From: an uncultured bacterium
GTDB lineage: Bacteria; Latescibacterota; UBA2968; UBA8231
NCBI GenBank assembly: GCA_937942165.1
Contig: CALDFW010000020.1
Span: 1-47,188 of the forward strand
Length of the DNA: 47,188 nucleotides
Reading direction: 5' to 3'
The notes under the pieces are model-generated. The model was not told the DNA's origin, ran no database searches, and saw nothing but the letters and a program-made list of their open reading frames with translations. Position numbers and translations under genes: made by a program. This document shows, one piece after another, positions 1-7,831 of the stretch. Positions within the stretch are counted from its first letter, which is position 1, and every line of letters begins with the position of its first letter.

Positions 1-94
1 ACCTACGGCAATGGGATAGCCCGGCATAGAACGCCTCTTTCATTTCTCATTTATATGAGCAGACCTTACCTTTAATCCATCGCAATGCACCCAT

Positions 95-100
95 TATACT
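95..100 (+). promoter_or_regulatory. possible -10 box upstream of the rRNA methyltransferase-like gene
   Basis: The hexamer TATACT matches the sigma-70 -10 consensus at five of six positions and lies 18 nt before the GTG start at 119. No good -35 box is present: the best at the right distance is a TTTAAT-like hexamer around 71-76. If used, the transcript would have a very short leader. The rest of 1-118 holds only a weak 5-bp dyad (46-59) and no gene I can support. Confidence 0.25.
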
Positions 101-118
101 CATTTCCCAAGGGACCGA

Positions 119-1036
119 GTGATACCCGAAAACTGGCTGCGTGCGCTTGAACGCCGCCGCGCCCATTTTCAATGGACCGATTCGACAACGCTTCGCCTCG
201 TCCATGACGAAGACGATCGGATCCGAGTAGACCGCTTTGGACCCGTCTGCTGGTTTTATTGTTACCGAGATCCATCGTCCGCCGAGTTGGACGCCATGCA
301 GCTCTTTGCCCAAGCCGCCGATTCACCGCACTGGTGCGCTCAACTCATGCAGCAAAGAGGTCGTGATCCCCATTCGCGCCAGCAGTTTCATTCGGATATG
401 CCCGACGAATGGACGGCCAAAGAAGAAGGCTTGCAATACTATTTCCGACTCAGGCAAGGCCTATCGCCGGGTCTGTTTTTAGATCAGCGCGCCAATCGGC
501 GATGGCTGCGAGATCAGTCGGCCAATCGCAGCGTCCTCAACCTCTTTTCGTACACGGGTGGCTTTAGCCTAAACGCTGCTTTGGGCGGCGCCCATCAGAC
601 AGTCAGCGTAGATCTGAGTCGATCCTTTTTAGACTGGTCTCGCGCCAATTTCACCCTTAACGGAATCGACGCAGAAAAGCACGAATTTTGGCCTGCCGAC
701 GCTCGCTATTTTCTCCGCGGCTGTGTCAAAAGAGGCCGGCGCTTCGACCTGATTATATGCGATCCCCCCTCGTTTGGCCGGAGTTCTAACGGCGTTTTCC
801 GCCTAGAGAAAGACCTCCCCCTTCTCCTGCGGGGAGTAGACGGCGCGTTGGAACAAAACGGGTTGGTTTTTTTGAGCAACAACTACGAAGGATGGGATCA
901 GAAGACCTTTGCCCAACGGGTACGAGAAACGCTGCCCCCTGAGCGCTATCGGCGCGTGGAGCTTCCGGATGCCGACTTCGACGTGCAGCCCACAGCGTCG
1001 CACAGCCTTAAGGTCATCGCCCTGCGCAAACAGTAG
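119..1036 (+). CDS. class I SAM-dependent methyltransferase, RlmI/RlmK-like (23S rRNA)
   Basis: This 305-aa protein resembles the catalytic half of the RlmI/RlmL-C family, which transfers a methyl group from S-adenosylmethionine to a base of 23S rRNA. Visible family features are the GLFLDQRANRRWL segment before the Rossmann fold (about residues 117-129), the SAM-binding NLFSYTGGFSLNAA (about 141-154), the acidic VDLS at the end of strand 2, and the ICDPPSFGR catalytic-loop motif (about 213-221). The N-terminal PUA domain of full-length RlmI (about 390 aa) appears degenerate or absent. The start is GTG at 119: the frame is open back to a stop at 56-58 and contains no ATG. The gene converges on obg with 38 nt between the stops. 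The exact target nucleotide cannot be read from the sequence. Confidence 0.8.
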   Translation: MIPENWLRALERRRAHFQWTDSTTLRLVHDEDDRIRVDRFGPVCWFYCYRDPSSAELDAMQLFAQAADSPHWCAQLMQQRGRDPHSRQQFHSDMPDEWTAKEEGLQYYFRLRQGLSPGLFLDQRANRRWLRDQSANRSVLNLFSYTGGFSLNAALGGAHQTVSVDLSRSFLDWSRANFTLNGIDAEKHEFWPADARYFLRGCVKRGRRFDLIICDPPSFGRSSNGVFRLEKDLPLLLRGVDGALEQNGLVFLSNNYEGWDQKTFAQRVRETLPPERYRRVELPDADFDVQPTASHSLKVIALRKQ

Positions 1037-1074
1037 TGACCGTTGGCATAACACACCGCTCCATCGGAGGGCTT

Positions 1075-2088
1075 CTAGGGTTCTTGGCTATCTGCGCGCG
1101 CGCGATCATCAGCGCGAAATGTGTTAACCGCCTGCCCCAGCGCCGTGACGAGCTCGTCGACTCCAAGCCCGCTGACGGCCGACAGGAGAAAGTGAGGAGC
1201 GGGATGCCCCGGCAGCGGATCAATAAAACCATCGGCGTCGATCAGATCAGCTTTTGTGTAGGCAATCCCCCAAGGCTTTTCCAACATACCCGGGTCAAAT
1301 TCGGCCAACTCGTGGCGCAGCGCTTGGAGGTCTTCACCCGGCGTCTCGCTCGTGCAATCAATGGCAAAAACCAGTAGACGCGTCCGTTCAATGTGACGCA
1401 AAAAGCGCATTCCCAATCCCTTGCCTTCGTGCGCTCCGGCAATGAGACCCGGTAGATCTGCCATGACAAAGCTTTCATAGTCCCCCCACTGGACAATACC
1501 TAGGTGCGGTTCCAACGTCGTAAAGGGATAGTCGGCTACTTTGGGCCGCGCTGCGGACAGACGCGATAGGAGCGTTGACTTACCTGCATTGGGAAAGCCT
1601 ACTAGGCCTATATCGGCCAACAGTTTCAGTTCGAGTCGAACCGAAATGGCCTCCCCGGGAAGCCCCGCGTCAGCCCTGCGCGGTGCCTGCGTGCGCGAAG
1701 AGGCAAACCGCGCATTGCCGCGCCCACCGCGACCACCCTTCAGAAAGAGAAACGGCTCTTCGGGCTCGACTAAATCTCGAATAACCTCGCCCTCATCGGA
1801 TTTGAGAATCGTGCCGGGCGGCACCCGTATAACGGCATCTTCTCCGCGCATACCCGTCATGTTTTTTCCCTGTCCGTGTTCTCCGCGGCCCGCCTTGAGG
1901 TGATGCCGGTAGCGCAGATCGCGCAGCGTGCCTAGCTGCGGATCGACCACGAAAACCACGTCGCCGCCGTCGCCGCCATCACCGCCGTCTGGACCGCCGC
2001 GCGGAACGTATTTCTCCCGACGGAAGGAACAGCAGCCGCTGCCACCAGTACCCGATTCGACGAGCATTGCCACTTCGTCAATTAGCAT
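1075..2088 (-). CDS. obg: Obg/CgtA family ribosome-assembly GTPase
   Basis: This 337-aa protein is Obg, an essential GTPase that associates with the 50S subunit and links ribosome maturation to stress responses. The glycine-rich Obg fold is clear at residues 1-157, including FRREKYVPRGGPDGGDGG near residues 22-39. The G domain follows with the P-loop GFPNAGKST (164-172), switch I YPFTT (187-191), G3 DLPG (211-214) and G5 SAVSG (303-307). G4 reads TKAD (278-281) instead of the usual NKxD, a substitution of the guanine-contacting Asn that I note but do not take as loss of function. The optional C-terminal OCT domain is missing, leaving only a short tail. It is the last gene of the minus-strand housekeeping run, 7 nt after the short-chain dehydrogenase stop. 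Confidence 0.97.
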   Translation of the reverse strand: MLIDEVAMLVESGTGGSGCCSFRREKYVPRGGPDGGDGGDGGDVVFVVDPQLGTLRDLRYRHHLKAGRGEHGQGKNMTGMRGEDAVIRVPPGTILKSDEGEVIRDLVEPEEPFLFLKGGRGGRGNARFASSRTQAPRRADAGLPGEAISVRLELKLLADIGLVGFPNAGKSTLLSRLSAARPKVADYPFTTLEPHLGIVQWGDYESFVMADLPGLIAGAHEGKGLGMRFLRHIERTRLLVFAIDCTSETPGEDLQALRHELAEFDPGMLEKPWGIAYTKADLIDADGFIDPLPGHPAPHFLLSAVSGLGVDELVTALGQAVNTFRADDRARADSQEP

Positions 2089-2095
2089 ATCTGTA

Positions 2096-2866
2096 TCAGT
2101 CCGCCATCATGCGACGCGCAATGGCTGTCACCAGGTTTCGCGGGGTCAGCCGCACCGTTTGAACGAGAAACTTATTGAGCAGACCGTGAACGGCGACGCG
2201 CTTTTTTCCCATCATAACCCGGTAGCCATAGCGCGCTACGTCAGCGCTGGTGGGCAAGGTGCGCATCGTAAAAATAAGCGAGCGGTCGGCCTGAGCCGTT
2301 TCGGCAAATTCCGATTCGGTAGAACCCGGGCACAGCGCTGTCACCCCTACGCCCGTCCCCTTTAACTCGTTATCAATAGCTTCGGAGAAGTGCAACACGT
2401 AGGCCTTGGTCGCAAAATATACGGCCATCATCGGCCCCGGCTGAAAAGCGGCCGTTGAGGCCACATTGAGCACGTGGCCCCGACGGCGCTCTCTCATATC
2501 GGCTGCAAAGAGGCGCGTCAGCTGAGTCAGAGCCGCAATATTAAGCGCAATCATTTCCTGCTGTCTGTCCGCATCGCCCTCGACAAAAGGTCCATAGAGA
2601 CCGAACCCCGCATTATTGACTAGATAGTCTACTTCGATTTCGCGCTCGGCTAGCCGGTCGTACAGAGCCTGACAGGCATTCAGTTCGGAAAGGTCTGAGA
2701 CGACGACTTCGACCTGCACGCGCTCGCGCAGTTCGGCCGCGACCTCTTCTAGCCGGTCCGCGCGCCGGGCCACGAGCACGAGATCATGAGCGTGGCGCGC
2801 ACACTCTCGCGCTAGCTCAAGGCCAATACCGCTTGAGGCACCCGTAATAAGGACGGTTCCGGGCAT
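2096..2866 (-). CDS. short-chain dehydrogenase/reductase (SDR)
   Basis: A 256-aa classical SDR, an NAD(P)(H)-dependent oxidoreductase with a Rossmann fold. The cofactor motif TGASSGIG lies at residues 8-15, NNAG at 84-87, the catalytic Ser at 137 (NVAST) and the catalytic pair Y150xxxK154 (YFATK). The ARR at residues 33-35, at the end of strand 2, suggests a preference for NADP(H). The frame extends 26 codons upstream into dnaB, but the ATG at 2866, 2 nt after the dnaB TAG stop, gives the normal MPGTVLITG start. Tight coupling to dnaB implies co-transcription, yet the substrate cannot be inferred. The C-terminus after residue 190 resembles the DltE/YqjQ-type SDRs, a low-confidence resemblance. 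Confidence 0.9.
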   Translation of the reverse strand: MPGTVLITGASSGIGLELARECARHAHDLVLVARRADRLEEVAAELRERVQVEVVVSDLSELNACQALYDRLAEREIEVDYLVNNAGFGLYGPFVEGDADRQQEMIALNIAALTQLTRLFAADMRERRRGHVLNVASTAAFQPGPMMAVYFATKAYVLHFSEAIDNELKGTGVGVTALCPGSTESEFAETAQADRSLIFTMRTLPTSADVARYGYRVMMGKKRVAVHGLLNKFLVQTVRLTPRNLVTAIARRMMAD

Positions 2867-2868
2867 TC

Positions 2869-4344
2869 CTAAAAATCCTCTTCTTCGGGTTCGAGACGCC
2901 ATTCGGGCGCCAGCGTTTCGTAGGTCGCGCTTTCGGCGTTCCACTGCAGGTGTACCGACCCAACGGGTCCGTTGCGCTGCTTGCCGATAATGATCTCCGC
3001 TATGCCTTCTAAGCTAGCTCCGTCCGGCGACTTCAGACCGTAGATATCGGGACGATAGATAAACATTACGACATCGGCATCCTGTTCAATCGATCCCGAC
3101 TCGCGCAAATCGGAAAGCTGAGGACGCTTGTCGGTCCGACTTTCAACCGCACGCGAGAGCTGAGAAAGGGCGAGGACCGGCACATCCAACTCTTTGGCTA
3201 AGGCCTTCAGACCGCGCGATATCATAGAGATTTCCTGCTCGCGACTCTGCACGCGCGTATGCGAACTCATGAGCTGTAGATAGTCAACAACGACCAGACC
3301 CAAACCGTATTCCCGTTTCAACCGTCGCGTCTTAGCGCGCGCCTCAAGGACGGAAATGCCCGGCGTATCGTCTATGTAGATCGGCGCTTGGGCAAGCCGT
3401 CCCACACTGTGCGTGATGCGCAGCCAGTCGTCTTCGCGCAGCCTACCCGTGCGCAGTTTATGTAGGTCGACGCGCGTCTCCGCGCTCAACAGGCGCTGTG
3501 CAAGCTGTGCCTTTGACATTTCTAAGCTAAAAATGGCCACGCCATTGCTGCGTCCCGTATCAACGCTAGAGAGCGCGGCATTGCGCGCAATTGAAAGAGC
3601 AAATGCCGTCTTACCCACACTTGGACGCGCGGCTAATATGATCAGGTCACCGGCCTGCAGCCCGGAGGTGCTCTCGTTGAGGTCGGCGAATCCCGTATCG
3701 ACACCCGAGACGGTGCTAACGCGGTTATGAGCGCGCTCAATTTGCTCGAGCGTCTCTCCCATGACCATTTCCAGCGGCTGAAAGCCGTCGCCAATCTGGT
3801 TTTCTGATAGGGAGAAAATGCGCTCTTCGGTTCGATCAATCAGGCTTTGGACTTCGTCTGTTCCGTCGTAGGCCTGCTCAATCACCTCGCTCGCCGTCTC
3901 GATCAGCTTACGGCTGAGCGCTTTGTCAAGCACAATGCGCGCGTGAAAGTCAATATTGGCAGAAGTCGCGACCTCCGTAGCGAGCTTGGCCAAATAGCTA
4001 ACGCCTCCAACCTCGGCGAGCTGCTCGCGCTTTTTGAGCTCTTCGCTCAGCGTGAGTTGGTCTACAGCCTCACTCCGCTCATAAAGACCGATCATCGCCT
4101 GAAAAATCAGCCCATTGGCCGCGTGATAAAAGCAGCTCTCATCGAGAATTTCAAAAGCGCGACCTATAGCTCGTGAATCGATCATCATCGCCCCGAGAAC
4201 GGCCTGCTCAACTTCTACGGCCTGCGGTGGCATCCGATCAATGCCGCCAGCGGCCGCGCGCGGCCGACTCTGACCGTTGCGCTCGCGCCCTTCTTCTCTT
4301 CTGGCGCCCCCGTGCGAACCGTTTCCGTTTCCGCCTTGATTCAT
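2869..4344 (-). CDS. dnaB: replicative DNA helicase DnaB
   Basis: This 491-aa protein is the hexameric 5'-3' helicase that unwinds DNA ahead of the replication fork. The N-terminal DnaB domain (about 36-140) starts after a 35-residue Gly/Arg-rich low-complexity tail. The RecA-like C-terminal domain has Walker A ARPSVGKTA (239-247), Walker B VVVDYLQLM (351-359), the sensor segment LSQLSRAVE (393-401) and the DLRESGSIEQDAD arginine-finger region (412-424). No intein interrupts the P-loop or the DLRESG motif, which are common intein sites. Length is slightly above the usual 450-470 aa because of the N-terminal tail. It lies 7 nt after the uracil-DNA glycosylase gene, within the yicC-to-obg run. 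Confidence 0.98.
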   Translation of the reverse strand: MNQGGNGNGSHGGARREEGRERNGQSRPRAAAGGIDRMPPQAVEVEQAVLGAMMIDSRAIGRAFEILDESCFYHAANGLIFQAMIGLYERSEAVDQLTLSEELKKREQLAEVGGVSYLAKLATEVATSANIDFHARIVLDKALSRKLIETASEVIEQAYDGTDEVQSLIDRTEERIFSLSENQIGDGFQPLEMVMGETLEQIERAHNRVSTVSGVDTGFADLNESTSGLQAGDLIILAARPSVGKTAFALSIARNAALSSVDTGRSNGVAIFSLEMSKAQLAQRLLSAETRVDLHKLRTGRLREDDWLRITHSVGRLAQAPIYIDDTPGISVLEARAKTRRLKREYGLGLVVVDYLQLMSSHTRVQSREQEISMISRGLKALAKELDVPVLALSQLSRAVESRTDKRPQLSDLRESGSIEQDADVVMFIYRPDIYGLKSPDGASLEGIAEIIIGKQRNGPVGSVHLQWNAESATYETLAPEWRLEPEEEDF

Positions 4345-4351
4345 AGTACCC

Positions 4352-5113
4352 TCATAGCGCTACACCATCGTATAGGCGACGCACTTTTTTTATGTCTTCC
4401 CACGTTGGCCTTTTCCATTGGGGGTTGCGCAGCAGCGCTGCCGGGTGGTAGGTCGCCACTAGAGGAATTCCCTCGTAGCGATGTTCGCTCTGCCGCAGAC
4501 GCCCCATCGTCAGATCACTGCGCAGCAGCGTCTGCGCCGCAAAACGACCCAAGGTGCACAGGACGCGCGGCTGGACCAGATCTATTTGCCGCTTTAAATA
4601 GGGCTCGCACTGAGCGATCTCTTCGGGCTGAGGATCGCGATTGCCCGGGGGGCGACATTTGAGAATATTGCAAATGTACACTTCTTCTCGAGACAGGCCC
4701 ATCGCCTCTATTATCTTGGTCAGCAGCTGCCCTGCGGCGCCGACAAAGGGCAGCCCCGACTGATCCTCATCGGCCCCAGGTGCTTCCCCGACAAACATAA
4801 TGCCTGCATTCGGATCACCGCTGCCAAAGACAAATTGGTTGCGGGTCGCTCCCAAAGGACAGCGCGTACACGTGCAAATTTCTTCTCGAAAAGCATCTAG
4901 TGTGAGACCCTCATCAGACGCGACAACCGACTCCCTCCCAGCGGGCTCGGCCGCGCTTATCTCCTCCGATGTAAATCCCTCTTTTTCACCTAGGCCCGAC
5001 GCCTGCAGTACGACCTCTTCGGGCACGATAAAGTGACGCCCCTCAAAGAGCATCAAATCCTCCGCGTAACGCCGCGCCTGAGCTAAGATTTCCTGGGGAT
5101 CAGTTTCAGCCAT
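4352..5113 (-). CDS. family 4 (Fe-S) uracil-DNA glycosylase
   Basis: A 253-aa family-4 uracil-DNA glycosylase, which excises uracil from DNA as the first step of base-excision repair. From the ATG start, the motif GEAPGADED lies at 109-117, the NILKCRPPGNR motif around residue 153, and the HPAALL motif near 223. Four cysteines suited to the 4Fe-4S cluster are C82, C85, C153 and C169. The first 70 residues are an N-terminal extension of the kind often seen in this family, of unknown role. The frame can be extended three codons to a TTG at 5122, but ATG at 5113 is preferred; neither has a clear Shine-Dalgarno sequence. The gene lies between coaBC (32-nt gap) and dnaB, as part of one run. Confidence 0.95.
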   Translation of the reverse strand: MAETDPQEILAQARRYAEDLMLFEGRHFIVPEEVVLQASGLGEKEGFTSEEISAAEPAGRESVVASDEGLTLDAFREEICTCTRCPLGATRNQFVFGSGDPNAGIMFVGEAPGADEDQSGLPFVGAAGQLLTKIIEAMGLSREEVYICNILKCRPPGNRDPQPEEIAQCEPYLKRQIDLVQPRVLCTLGRFAAQTLLRSDLTMGRLRQSEHRYEGIPLVATYHPAALLRNPQWKRPTWEDIKKVRRLYDGVAL

Positions 5114-5145
5114 AGCAACCAATGTCCGCGCTCAAAGGGACTCCG

Positions 5146-6345
5146 TCAAGCACCAATCGCCCGTTCCGTATGAACCCAGTCGAGGATCTGATCTGCCGCA
5201 TCGGACTTGCTCATTTTGGGCAGATGGACCTCTTTCCCCGACCGATCGATCAGGGTGAGCACGTTGGTGTCTACGGCAAATCCCGCTCCCTCTTCCCGCA
5301 GGTTATTCAGGGCAATGAGATCTCCTCCCTTACGCGTCAGCTTTTCTCGAGCACTTTCGATGCCCCCGTCGGTCTCCATTGCGAATAGTACGAGGGTTTG
5401 GCCCTCCTTACGTGCGCCCAGTGCTGCCGCAATATCTGGATTCTCCACAAGCTGAATCGTTCGACCTCCGTCACCGCGCTTTATTTTCTCGTCTGAAAAG
5501 TGCGCGACGCGATAGTCGGCCACCGCAGCCGCCAATATGGCCACGTCGACCTCGGCAAAACGCTGCTCTACGGCCCGCTGCATCTCCGCGGCCGATCGCA
5601 CGTCTATCCGCTCAACCCCGGAAGGGGTCGGCAAATGGGTAGGCCCGGCAACCAGCGCGACTTCCGCACCGCGAGCGCGGGCGCGCTGAGCGAGGGCAAA
5701 CCCCATTTTTCCAGTGGAGCGGTTGCCAATAAAGCGTACGGGATCAATGTCTTCGAGCGTCGGTCCTGCGGTCACCAAGACGCGGAGACCCGCTAAGTCA
5801 CCCAAGTTCAGTAGCGCATCTAAGCGGACTGCGATGTCTTCCGGTTCGACCATTCTGCCGGCTCCACTGGCGCCAGAAGCCAGCTCTCCGACCTCTGGCT
5901 CCATCCAATGCCATCCACGCGCCTGCAGCGTCTCGGCGTTGGATTGAACGGCCTCGTGAAGGAGCATATGCTCTTCCATTGCTGGTGCAGCGACGATGGG
6001 CACGCGCGCGCACAGCAGCAGCGTAGTTGCCAAGTCATCGGCTAATCCCTGAGCTGCACGCCCCAGTATGTTCGCCGTGGCGGGCGCAACGAGAATGAGA
6101 TCGGCCCACTCTGCCAGCCCCACGTGAAGAACTGGGAATTCAGCATCGCGGTGAAATAGGTCTTCGTATACGGGATGACGTGAGAGCACTTCCAGCGCTG
6201 AGGGTGCGACAAATCGTTCGGCCTTAGACGTTATAACAACGCGCACTTCGGCCCCGCGTTTAATCAGTTCACGCACTAATACAGGTGCCTTATAAGCGGC
6301 TATTCCTCCGCTTACGATAAGGAGAATTCGGCGCTGCGATAGCAT
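5146..6345 (-). CDS. coaBC: bifunctional phosphopantothenoylcysteine decarboxylase / phosphopantothenate-cysteine ligase
   Basis: This 399-aa enzyme carries out two steps of coenzyme A synthesis: ligation of cysteine to 4'-phosphopantothenate (CoaB) and FMN-dependent decarboxylation (CoaC). The CoaC half (1-180) has the GGIAAYK flavin loop, the catalytic His (H74, HVGLAEWAD) and APAT. The CoaB half starts near residue 184, with VTAGPTLEDIDPVRFIGNRSTGKMG and AAVADYR. Two CoaC signatures differ from E. coli. PAMEEHM (121-127) replaces PxMNxxMW, and ELASGASGAGRM has Ser157 where E. coli uses the redox Cys158. From memory, Bacteroidota enzymes share this PAMD/ELASGL style, so it is probably an active lineage variant. 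The ATG directly abuts the TAA of the upstream kinase, leaving no room for rpoZ. Confidence 0.96.
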   Translation of the reverse strand: MLSQRRILLIVSGGIAAYKAPVLVRELIKRGAEVRVVITSKAERFVAPSALEVLSRHPVYEDLFHRDAEFPVLHVGLAEWADLILVAPATANILGRAAQGLADDLATTLLLCARVPIVAAPAMEEHMLLHEAVQSNAETLQARGWHWMEPEVGELASGASGAGRMVEPEDIAVRLDALLNLGDLAGLRVLVTAGPTLEDIDPVRFIGNRSTGKMGFALAQRARARGAEVALVAGPTHLPTPSGVERIDVRSAAEMQRAVEQRFAEVDVAILAAAVADYRVAHFSDEKIKRGDGGRTIQLVENPDIAAALGARKEGQTLVLFAMETDGGIESAREKLTRKGGDLIALNNLREEGAGFAVDTNVLTLIDRSGKEVHLPKMSKSDAADQILDWVHTERAIGA

Positions 6346-6882
6346 TTACGTTGCGACTCCTGGTGCCTTGAGGATCATTGCAACTACTGCGGAAGGTTCG
6401 TTGGTTTCCGTGTTGATGACGCTATCGTAGACGGACAGATCGCCGATATCGATGCCGTGGTGCTCTAAATACCGCTGGGATTCTGAAGCCTGTCTGGCCA
6501 GCATCTGTTCAAGCGCAGCAACGTCTCCATCGCGCAGCCCGATGCGCTCCGCGCGTATCTCAGCAGAGGCCTGCAACCACACTTTGTGCGCCGGAAGCTT
6601 GCCGCGCACGGCCATCCACCCGGTCATGCGTCCCTCGAGAACGACCGGAGGCCGGTCCCGCGCGACCTGTATCATGCGCTCGTCTAACTGTAAATCGACC
6701 TGTGGATTTTGCTCTGCATAGGCACCCATTTCCGCTAGGGTCATGCCGGCTTCACTCGCCATGTCGCGAAAGATCTGTCCCGCGTTGACGTAGTCCCAAC
6801 CCAGCGATTCACGCAGCATATGACAGGCCGTGCTCGTGCCGCTGCCCGGCAGTCCACTCACGGTCAGTACGCTAGCAGGCAT
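6346..6882 (-). CDS. archaeal-type (type 2) cytidylate kinase-like P-loop kinase
   Basis: A 178-aa P-loop nucleoside monophosphate kinase. The Walker A motif GLPGSGTS is at residues 10-17, followed by NAGQIFRDMA, MTLAEMGAYAEQNPQVD and LEGRMTGWM. This order matches the archaeal-type CMP kinase family rather than E. coli Cmk or guanylate kinase. The likely reaction is ATP + CMP (or dCMP) to ADP + CDP. Its ATG overlaps the yicC stop by one base (TGATG), and its TAA abuts the coaBC ATG, so translation is coupled on both sides. In many bacteria the equivalent place between yicC and coaBC holds gmk and rpoZ; neither is here. Guanylate kinase activity cannot be excluded from the sequence. Confidence 0.85.
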   Translation of the reverse strand: MPASVLTVSGLPGSGTSTACHMLRESLGWDYVNAGQIFRDMASEAGMTLAEMGAYAEQNPQVDLQLDERMIQVARDRPPVVLEGRMTGWMAVRGKLPAHKVWLQASAEIRAERIGLRDGDVAALEQMLARQASESQRYLEHHGIDIGDLSVYDSVINTETNEPSAVVAMILKAPGVAT

Positions 6883-7760
6883 CAGGCTAAGTTTTGCACC
6901 TGTTCGCGCAGGCGCTCCACTTCTTCTTTGATCTCTAGAGCCGCGTGCACAATAGGCGTATTGGCCGCTTTGGAGGTGATAGTATTGGCCTCGCGGTTCA
7001 TTTCTTGCAGGAGAAAGTTAAAGCGTCTCCCCACTTCCCCGCCCTGCTCTAGCGCTTCGACAAACTGGGCGTTATGACTGCGAAAACGCACGATCTCTTC
7101 GGTGATATCGCCCCGTTCGGCAATCAGCGCAACTTCCATAGCGAGGCGCGCCTCGTCGAACTCACCCGGTTTAACCAGCTCCGCAATGCGCTCGCGCAGG
7201 CGCTGAACGATCTGCTCGCGCGCTTCGGGAACGCATGCATCAATCTGCAGTAGGAGGGATTCGATCCCATCGAGCCGCTGTCGAAGGTCTACCGCCAAGG
7301 ATGTTCCTTCGCGCTCGCGCATCGCAGAAAATTCGTCGAGAGCAGCTGCCAACGCCTCGTGTAGAAGCGCTTCACACTCTTGGGCATCGTCCTGAATAGA
7401 ACCGCTTTTAAACACGCCGGGCAGGCGCATAATAGCGCTTAATTCAACCTCGCCGCATACCCCCTCCATAGCCGCTATCCGCTGCGCTTCTTCTACGTAG
7501 CGGGTCGCCACTGCCTCGTCTAACTGAGGCATAGAAGCGCCTTGAGCGCCTTCTTCCCAAGATATATGCACGCTGACTTTTCCACGTGCCACCGCTTTTT
7601 GCACCCGCTCTCGCACGGCTTGTTCATATGCTTGCAGCAGCTGAGGACTGCGCACTTGGATGTCGAGGAATCGGCTGTTAACGGAGCGCACTTCTACGCC
7701 AATGGTCCCACCCTGTCCTTCGGCACTGCCGCGGCCGAATCCGGTCATACTCGTAATCAT
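6882..7760 (-). CDS. yicC: YicC family endoribonuclease/RNase adaptor
   Basis: This 292-aa protein belongs to the YicC family, described as endoribonucleases or adaptors affecting small-RNA decay. The canonical N-terminus MITSMTGFGRG, the VRSVNSRFLDIQVRSP motif (about 25-40) and the C-terminal block RRFNFLLQEMNREANTITSKA (DUF1732) are intact. The frame extends six codons to a TTG at 7778, but ATG at 7760 gives the family start and has GGGGAG about 11 nt upstream. It is probably the first gene of the yicC-kinase-coaBC-UDG-dnaB-SDR-obg run. A 71-nt gap separates it from the preceding lipoprotein gene, so an internal promoter could lie there, though I see no strong one. Confidence 0.95.
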   Translation of the reverse strand: MITSMTGFGRGSAEGQGGTIGVEVRSVNSRFLDIQVRSPQLLQAYEQAVRERVQKAVARGKVSVHISWEEGAQGASMPQLDEAVATRYVEEAQRIAAMEGVCGEVELSAIMRLPGVFKSGSIQDDAQECEALLHEALAAALDEFSAMREREGTSLAVDLRQRLDGIESLLLQIDACVPEAREQIVQRLRERIAELVKPGEFDEARLAMEVALIAERGDITEEIVRFRSHNAQFVEALEQGGEVGRRFNFLLQEMNREANTITSKAANTPIVHAALEIKEEVERLREQVQNLA

Positions 7761-7831
7761 ATAGAACGATCTCCCCAAAAAATGATCATGGCTCTAACAT
7801 AACGGGCAGGGGATTTCATGTCGAGATACGC

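Noticed and set aside
47-326. two minus-strand open frames at the window start
   Set aside because: They overlap the start of the methyltransferase-like gene and have no homology signal or ribosome-binding site.
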